NCBI GenBank assembly: GCA_021521415.1
Contig: JAIQDT010014367.1
Coordinates: 62,001-126,000 of the forward strand
Reading direction: 5' to 3'
Source: Bidens hawaiensis
Lineage: Eukaryota; Streptophyta; Magnoliopsida; Asterales; Asteraceae
Length of the DNA stretch: 64,000 nt
The notes beneath the pieces were generated by a model, which was given only the letters and a program-made list of their open reading frames with translations, did not search any database and had not been told where the DNA came from. Shown piece by piece: positions 57,786-64,000 of this stretch (position 1 is its first letter; each line of letters begins with the position of its first letter). The position numbers and the translations under genes are program-made.

Positions 57786-60700
57786 GTGCAGGAACAGTTG
57801 AACAGGGCTGTAAACAATCTGTGGGTTGTGGATAGCGGATGTTCCCGGCACATGACTGGTAACAAGAATTTGTTACACGAATGGAAACCTGTTCAGGGAG
57901 GTAGAGTAAGTTTTGCTGGAGAGAGCGGTGGTAGAATTACTGGGATTGGAACTGTGACAAATGGTAAAATGAAGTTAGAAAAGGTGAATTACGTTGAGGA
58001 GTTGAAGCATAATTTGTTGAGTGTATCTCAGATCTGTGACAAAGAGTACACGGTGCACTTTACCAAAAATGAAGCGACTGTACTGTATCCTGGCTTCAAG
58101 ATACCAGAGGCATGGATAGTGATGAAGGCTCCAAGGGAAAAGAACACATACGTAATGGATATGAGGTCGACTGAGATGGCAACAGATGAGTCATGTCTTC
58201 TGTCAAAAGCAACTGAATCAGAGTCCGAGTTATGGCATCGAAGTATGGGGCATATACATCTTCGAAAAATGAACTACATTGTCAAGAATGGGCTGGTGCT
58301 TGGTGTTCCCTTGAAAAATTTTAACTTTGAAGACCAATGCTTATCATGCAAGAAGGGAAAGCAACACAGGAAACCTCATCTCCCCAAGAAGTTTAATTCA
58401 ATAGTCAGCACCCTAGACTTACTCCACATGGATCTCTTCGGTCCCGTGAATGTAAAGAGTCTAGGTGGAACATCATACTGCTTGGTGATAACTGATGATT
58501 ATTCTCGATACTCTTGGGTATACTTTCTGAAGACAAAAGATGAGACGGTTCAGTTTGTTATTAACCTGATAACCAAGGTTGAAAAAGTTTTGGGGAGAAA
58601 GGTTAAGTTCATCAGGAGTGACAATGGGACAGAGTTCAAGAACTACCAGATGGAGATGTTCTGCTTACAGAAAGGGATAGACCACCAGTACAGCGCCCCG
58701 TACACTCCGCAACAAAATGGGGTGGCTGAGAGGAAGAATAGGACGCTAATTGAAGGAGCTAGAACTATGCTGGCTGATGCTAAACTTCCCGTGGTGTTCT
58801 GGGCTGAAACAGTTGCAACAGCCTGTTATATCCTTAATCGTGTTTTAACTGTTAAAAGGCTAAATAAAACTTGTTATGAACTTATGCATGGTCGAAAGCC
58901 AAACCTGAATGGTCTCGAACCATTCGGGTCCCCATGTACGATATTAAAAACAACCTCAAAATTTGGTGAGAAAGCCGACGAAGGTATTTTAGTCGGATAT
59001 GTTGTTGGGACACCCAATAGACGAGTCTTTAATCTATCGACCAGCAAGGTTGAAGTGGTATGTAACTCCGACATCACAAGTTACAAACCACCAATGCCCA
59101 GCACGGGACCCGCTGAAGCTTTTGACTATGATAGACTGTTTAAATCTTTTAATGTGCCTTATTTGGATTGTGCAGTAGTTGATGAGAGAATTGCCTCACA
59201 GATCATGTATGACGAGGAAGAAAACATTGTGCTACGTCGACGACACGATGAAAGTCAACCTTCTACATCAAGTGCCGTTAATGCACCTGCCGCCTCTACT
59301 GAAGAAGAATTTTACAACCCTTTTCACTCTCAACAACAATCACCCATTGATGAACTCTCTTCGAACCTGGAAGACAATCTGCAAGTCAGTTCAGTTCCGA
59401 CTACTGGAGTCCACAAAAATTACCCTTTGGAGAACGTGATAGGTGATCTGTCTGACGGTGTACAAACAAGACGAAGCTTGAATGAGCACACTTGTGTTTA
59501 CGCAAGCATCAAAGAAACAGGTATCATTAACGAGTGCTTGTACACCTGCTTCATCAGCCAGATTGAACCAAAGAACTATCAAATGGCTTTAAAAGACAGC
59601 TCCTGGGTGGAAGCCATGCAAGAAGAGTTAGCCCAGTTCGAGAAGATGGAGGTATGGAAATTGGTTGCAAAACCGAAGAATGTGCATGCGATTGGCACCA
59701 AATGGGTTTTCAAATGTAAGAGAGATGAGAAAGGTATAATTATCAGGAACAAGGCGAGGCTGGTCGTTAAAGGATCCAATCAGCAAGAAGGGATCGACTA
59801 CAATGAAGTGTTTGCTCCTGTGGTAAGATTGGAAGCGATTCGATTGTTTTTGGCATTTGCTGCACACAATGAGATGAAGGTGTTCCAGTTAGACGTGAAA
59901 AGTGCGTTTCTTAACGGTAAAGTCGATGAGGTTGTGTACGTTGAGCAGCCACCAGGTTTTCCTGACCCAGACTTTCCCGATCACGTGTACAAACTAAGTA
60001 AAGCTCTATACGGATTACATCAGGCCCCTCGTGCCTGGTATGCAACTTTATCTGATTACTTGCTTGAGAATGGGTTTGAACGAGGAAAGATCGACAGCAC
60101 ACTGTTTGTTAAGAGAAAAGGGGGAGACTTTCTTCTGGTTCAAGTCTACGTGGACGACGTCATCTTTGCTGCATCAAAAGTCGACATGTGTCAGGATTTT
60201 GAAGTAGTCATGAAGAAGAGGTTTCAAATGAGTGCAATGGGTGAATTAACTTTCTTTCTAGGATTGCAGGTTGATCAGAAGAAGGATGGGATGTTCATCC
60301 ATCAGACTAAATATGTCCAAGACGTTCTCAAACGCTTCAAGATGGAGGACAGCACTCCATTTGACACTCCAGTTTGCGTCAATCACAAACTGGGTGCTGA
60401 TTCAGACAGTGATGCAGACGTGGACCCCACCCAATATCGGGCAATAATAGGTTCTTTAATGTATTTAACTGCATCTAGACCTGATATTATGTTTGCAGTT
60501 TGTCTTTGTGCTCATTTTCAGGCCAACCCAAAGGAATCTCACATGAAGGGTGTGAAAAGGATATTGCGGTATCTCAAGGGCAAGCCTAAGCTGGGGTTGT
60601 GGTACACGAAAGGGGGAGACTTGGAATTGATCGCTTACACGGACTCTGACTATGGAGGATGCAATCAGAATCGGAAGTCGACAACTGGTGGATGCCAGTT

Positions 60701-61094
60701 TCTGGGAGGAAGATTGGTGTCATGGCAATGAAAGAAGCAGACCTCAGTAGCCATTTCTACCTGTGAAGCAGAATACATGGCAACATCAAACTGCTGCTCC
60801 CAGGTTCTTTGGATACAACAGCAATTGCCCGATTACGGTCTGAATTTCACTCAAACTTCTATTTGTGTAGATAACACTGCTGCAATCTCAGTAACTAACA
60901 ATCCCGTAAAGCATAGCAAAACTAAACACATTGACATTCGTCACCATTTTATACGGGATTGTTCTGAGAAGAAATTAATAGTGCTCGAAAAGGTTGATTC
61001 GTTAGATAATTTCGCTGATTTGTTTACTAAAGCGTTTGACAGAACTCGTTTTCAAAACCTTGTTGAGCTTAATGGGATGATCAATCCCGAGTAA
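57786..61094 (+). pseudogene. Sirevirus B pol (protease, integrase, RT, RNase H)
   Basis: In frame with gag, beyond the TAA at 57768. Protease active site VDSGCSRHMTG at residue about 16; GAG-pre-integrase LWHRSMGHIHLRKM and CLSCKKGKQH; integrase Asp in HMDLFGPV, Asp in SDNGTEFKN and Glu in QQNGVAERKNR. RT follows ([46 protein letters not shown], catalytic VYVDDVIFA), then RNase H (AYTDSDYGG, CEAEYMATS, DNTAA). One TGA at 60729 lies in RNase H. The end ADLFTKAFDRTRF leads to TAA at 61092. All catalytic residues checked are present, so only the nonsense codons disable it. Confidence 0.93.
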
Positions 61095-61189
61095 CCGTGT
61101 TTTTCGTTTTTACTTAAAAAAAAATTATTATTGAGTTTCTTTGTGACGAAGACTCTAAAATCACTATCGCTTAGAATTATGTCGGTTGC

Positions 61190-61437
61190 TTCAGTTTGAA
61201 GGACATATCTTCGGATGTGTTTGGTCCTTACTTCTACCAGTAGATTATGAGGATAGCCATTAACCAGATGACTGAAAGTGACCGGGGCGGTTCATGATGT
61301 GGTTTTATTCTTTCGCTGAAAAATAGTCGTTCATACTTAGTTAGAAGGACACATACTCGTATGTGGTCAGTCCAGCTGATCCATTGGATCTTCCGGATAG
61401 CCGTTTACCTGAAGACTTTGACTTGATCGGGGCGATA
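61190..61437 (+). repeat. Two related repeat units after pol (Sirevirus B)
   Basis: Unit 1 at about 61190-61290 and unit 2 at about 61340-61437. Both read GGACAYA..., a TATGTG or ATGTGT core, GGTC, then GGATAGCC(A/G)TT and ACC, and end in CGGGGCG. The same boxes occur twice in Sirevirus A (4290-4035, minus). Confidence 0.7.
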
Positions 61438-61723
61438 GAGTTTAAATTTTTTGAGGGAGATGAAATAATTTTTCAAGTCTATAACTTTGTAAGAAGTTTT
61501 TTTACTATGTTTAAATGAAAATTGATCCAACCTTGGAAAGTGATAGACAAACTAATTCTGTGTGCTTAACTAGTGAAGTTATTAGGCCTAAAAGACTTTA
61601 GAGCAGTCATTGTATGTTATGGTAGCTTTTTATGGTGCGTAAAAGTTGAAGTGATACTAACTAAATCCTCTCGATTTAAAGGGACAACTCATTAAGAGTT
61701 GTGTATGTCTACATATATATCTT

Positions 61724-61767
61724 TCCGAATGATAGGCAGAAAAGTGATTACCAGTCATACACGAGCC
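61724..61767 (+). promoter_or_regulatory. Conserved 44-nt noncoding block (Sirevirus B copy)
   Basis: TCCGAATGATAGGCAG to CATACACGAGCC; identical to the Sirevirus A block at 3780-3824 apart from one missing C. Function unknown. Confidence 0.8.
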
Positions 61768-62463
61768 CGTGAGTGTTCTGATTCGCGAGAAGATAGTGTG
61801 TCAAGAAACTGCAGTGGTCCAGATTCGGGACTTGCAGTAGTCTACTGTTTTGAGGCTATGTAAATCTTTTGCGTAAAAAAAAAAAAATTATTAAGCCTTT
61901 TGAAGTCTATTATGTAATACTTATCAATCAAGAGGCAAGATCGAGGACGAGACGAAGACTCTAAAAGATCAAGATGTATTTACAGCTTAATCAGACACTA
62001 CGGGTCGTGGTCAACTCGGGGTGACTTGGGGAAAGACAAATAAGCTTTGAGAATAGATAGGAGGCATCACAATCTCTGATGTGGTGTCCATTTATATTTT
62101 GAGCTTAATTGAACCTAGCCCGTATCACAGAAGCGATGAAAACCATACTAAGTTGTTTACCTGCTTACAACCTGTTTCTTTATGTCATAATACAGCTGAA
62201 CATGGATCTATGTGACAGTCATTTAATTAGTATGATTTCTGTTCGGATCTTTTCTAAACATGTAAGTCCCTGTCAAGACTGAAATTTGATCTCGTGTTTT
62301 TATTTCTAAATTTTATTTTACTTATGTCGTTTTATGGTTTTATACCTGGTTACTTGTTATTTGATCGTAACATTTTACTCTTTAAAGGAAGTTTTAAAAG
62401 TTAATGGCATAACGTCCTAATTATAAGAGTTTGTTGTGTAACGTCCTATTTTTATGGTTTTAT

Positions 62464-63160
62464 ATCAAGCGAAGTTGTTATACTTAGGAGAACTTGTTAA
62501 CAGGCGAAGTTAAGGGGTAAGCGAAGTTATCCCCAACTTCGCCTGTGTAACTTTGACCCTATATAAAGAATTTTTCTAGTCAAACTCTTTATTATTTTCA
62601 AAATCCAGCGAAGTTGTGTATTAACCATCGGCGAACTTGTTATACTCGATTCAAACCTTGTTATCTTTTCTCAATTTCGATCCGTATTAAAGGTGTGTTG
62701 GGTCGGGTTAATGTATAATCATTGTCAATCAAGTTAATAAGATGCCGTTTCGGCCCGATACGAGATCTTGTTCTTACAAACTTTTGAACACCCAATTTTC
62801 ATACTTATTTTAACGTGTCCTTAACTAATGTGATCGTCTAGATCGCTTTAGTGTCATGTCTTTATCCTTCCACAATCAACAAATTCACCAAATTCACCAT
62901 TGTTTGCCGTCTAAACCTTTGCCGTTTCAGTTCAGGCGAAGTTATGGTTTAGGCGAAGTTGTTCTCAACTTCGCCTAAGGTTTAACTTCGCCTGTTATAC
63001 CTAACTTCGCCTGTTTAATTATTTCATTTAAAATTATATTAACTGTTATAAGGCGAAGTTGTAGTAAAGGCGAAGTTATTCACAACTTCGCCCTTTCCCT
63101 AACTTCGCCTACACAGAATCAATCATAACTTCTCTCATGGTAACAGGCGAAGTTGTGATC
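62464..63160. repeat. AGGCGAAGTTGT / AACTTCGCCT short-motif field
   Basis: Roughly twenty copies in both orientations, several arranged as hairpins (for example 62516-62544 and 63056-63092). The same words occur in the LTRs and the leader of Sirevirus B. Confidence 0.85.
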
Positions 63161-63164
63161 CGAT

Positions 63165-63171
63165 TCATCCG
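63165..63171. other. Right inversion junction (proposed)
   Basis: TCATCCG, shared with the left junction in reverse complement. The Sirevirus motif field ends just before it and Gypsy-like sequence follows. Confidence 0.45.
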
Positions 63172-64000
63172 ATTGGATGCAATGCCATTCCAATCAAAGA
63201 AGGTGGCATACCGGAACATCTACTTTCGACGTAGTGTAATCTCACCCCAACTTTTCCAAAAGAACATCCCAAAACCCAAGCATGAGAGTCATGCTACCCT
63301 ATGAAAGCTTTTGTCTACACCCAATGGTGCACGAGACAACGAAATTGATGGAAGAAATAGACCCTGAGGAAGAAGAGGATCCAGAAGAGGAAGGGGACCC
63401 TGAAGAAGAAACGACTCCAATGGAGGAACCGTCAGATTGTGACTGCCCATCTGGTCAAGAATGTGTGCAACCGTTCTTCCACAAAGACTTGAGTTATGGC
63501 TCTGCGGACTCGTACATGCAATACCTCCAAGAACTCAAAAACAATACGTCATCAAGTTTCCCACCATATCAAGGCAATATCCCATCCATTGCAGAACAAG
63601 TAGATGAGATACGTCAACAAAATGAAGCAGTTGATGCTTTAATTATCCGTCTGACGTGACATCATCACCATAACCCAAGAACCATTACGACATCGTCATG
63701 ATGGGGTAACGTGTCAACCGCACCGTGGTATGCCCACTGTGTGAATTATTTAGAAACAGGGTCTATTCCAAGTCATTGGGTGAAGAAAAGAAGACAACGG
63801 TTCATGGCCCAAGTGAAACAATATATTTGGGATGAACCGGACTTGTTCAAAATTGGTTCGGATCAAATGATAAGGAGGTGTACTCCCGATTCTTAGGTAT
63901 GGGAGATTTTGACTCATTCACATGCATCGACATGCGGAGGCCATTTTAGAGGTCAAAAGACGGGCTACCGGGTGCTTCAATGTGGGTTTTATTGGCCCAC
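63172..64000 (+). pseudogene. Gypsy (Athila-like) fragment, runs off the window
   Basis: 63282-63659 encodes an acidic low-complexity protein (MEEIDPEEEEDPEEEGDPEE) of unclear identity, perhaps gag-related. 63711-63893 encodes APWYAHCVNYLETGSIPSHW, VKQYIWDEPDLFKIGSDQMI and RRCTPDS, the region between RNase H and integrase in Athila-like Gypsy elements. After a TAG the frame goes on with CGGHFRGQKTGYRVLQCGFY, the integrase zinc-binding region. RT is missing between the two parts, so there is an internal deletion. Confidence 0.7.

Larger units (their letters stand above)
54304..63164 (+). mobile_element. Sirevirus B, right arm (5' LTR to post-pol region)
   Basis: 5' LTR, PBS, leader, gag, pol and about 2 kb of post-pol sequence on the plus strand. 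gag and pol share one reading frame of 1981 codons with only a few nonsense codons and no frameshift, so this is a fairly young copy. It stops at about 63165; its env-like gene and 3' LTR are on the minus strand at 44823-48149. Confidence 0.88.
61095..63164 (+). other. Sirevirus B post-pol noncoding region
   Basis: No coding frame. In order: a copy of the leader repeat (61125-61145), two related repeat units (61190-61437), the conserved 44-nt block (61724-61767), a poly-A run near 61876, and a field of AGGCGAAGTTGT/AACTTCGCCT motifs (62464-63160). Confidence 0.8.

Overview
This window is a stretch of plant nuclear DNA, almost certainly from a dicot. It is AT-rich and packed with nested LTR retrotransposons, small DNA transposons and microsatellites. 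I recognise one intact host gene, a bHLH transcription factor with three exons at 23942-26079 (+). A Sirevirus-type Copia family with an extra 3' reading frame, Tat-type Gypsy elements with two RNase H domains, and long LTRs of the TGTCACACCCC type together suggest an Asteraceae-like genome. That placement is an impression from family knowledge and was not tested.

Layout from left to right. 1-13443 is a decayed Sirevirus A on the minus strand: env-like gene, long post-pol noncoding region, pol, gag, PBS and 5' LTR. 13480-16689 is the 3' end of a Tat/Gypsy element (+) with its 3' LTR. 16690-18440 is AT-rich and may be an LTR remnant. 18498-20276 looks like a solo LTR. 20277-22830 is a decayed Copia pol (-) whose 3' end carries a small Helitron. 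22840-23885 is intergenic, followed by the bHLH gene. 26080-28300 holds small inverted-repeat elements and a CACTA-like end. 28300-35249 is a Tat/Gypsy element (-) with 5' LTR, PBS, gag, protease, RT, double RNase H and integrase, but no 3' LTR. 35400-40260 holds a tRNA-like SINE and scattered exon-like remnants, one of them myosin-XI-like. 40700-43100 holds TIR elements beside TA repeats and an orphan exon. 43982-64000 is the most informative region.

In 43982-64000 a second, younger Sirevirus B is present in two arms that face opposite ways. The left arm (44823-48149, minus) carries the 3' LTR, polypurine tract and env-like gene. The right arm (54304-63164, plus) carries the 5' LTR, PBS, leader, gag, pol and post-pol region. 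The two 402-bp LTRs differ at 5 sites by my reading. They carry the same 5-bp target duplication (GAACC in element orientation). The hAT-like element they interrupted is also split, with its 8-bp duplication CGTATATG on both distant ends. Re-inverting about 48.15-63.17 kb would rebuild one continuous Sirevirus inside one hAT element. The region therefore records a hAT insertion, a Sirevirus insertion into it, and then a roughly 15-kb inversion (or an assembly inversion).

The two Sireviruses have different LTRs and short-repeat motifs. They nevertheless share an almost identical 44-45-nt noncoding block and a pair of longer repeat units between pol and env. This is the best candidate here for an undescribed functional element. 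I saw no rRNA gene, CRISPR array or bona fide tRNA gene.
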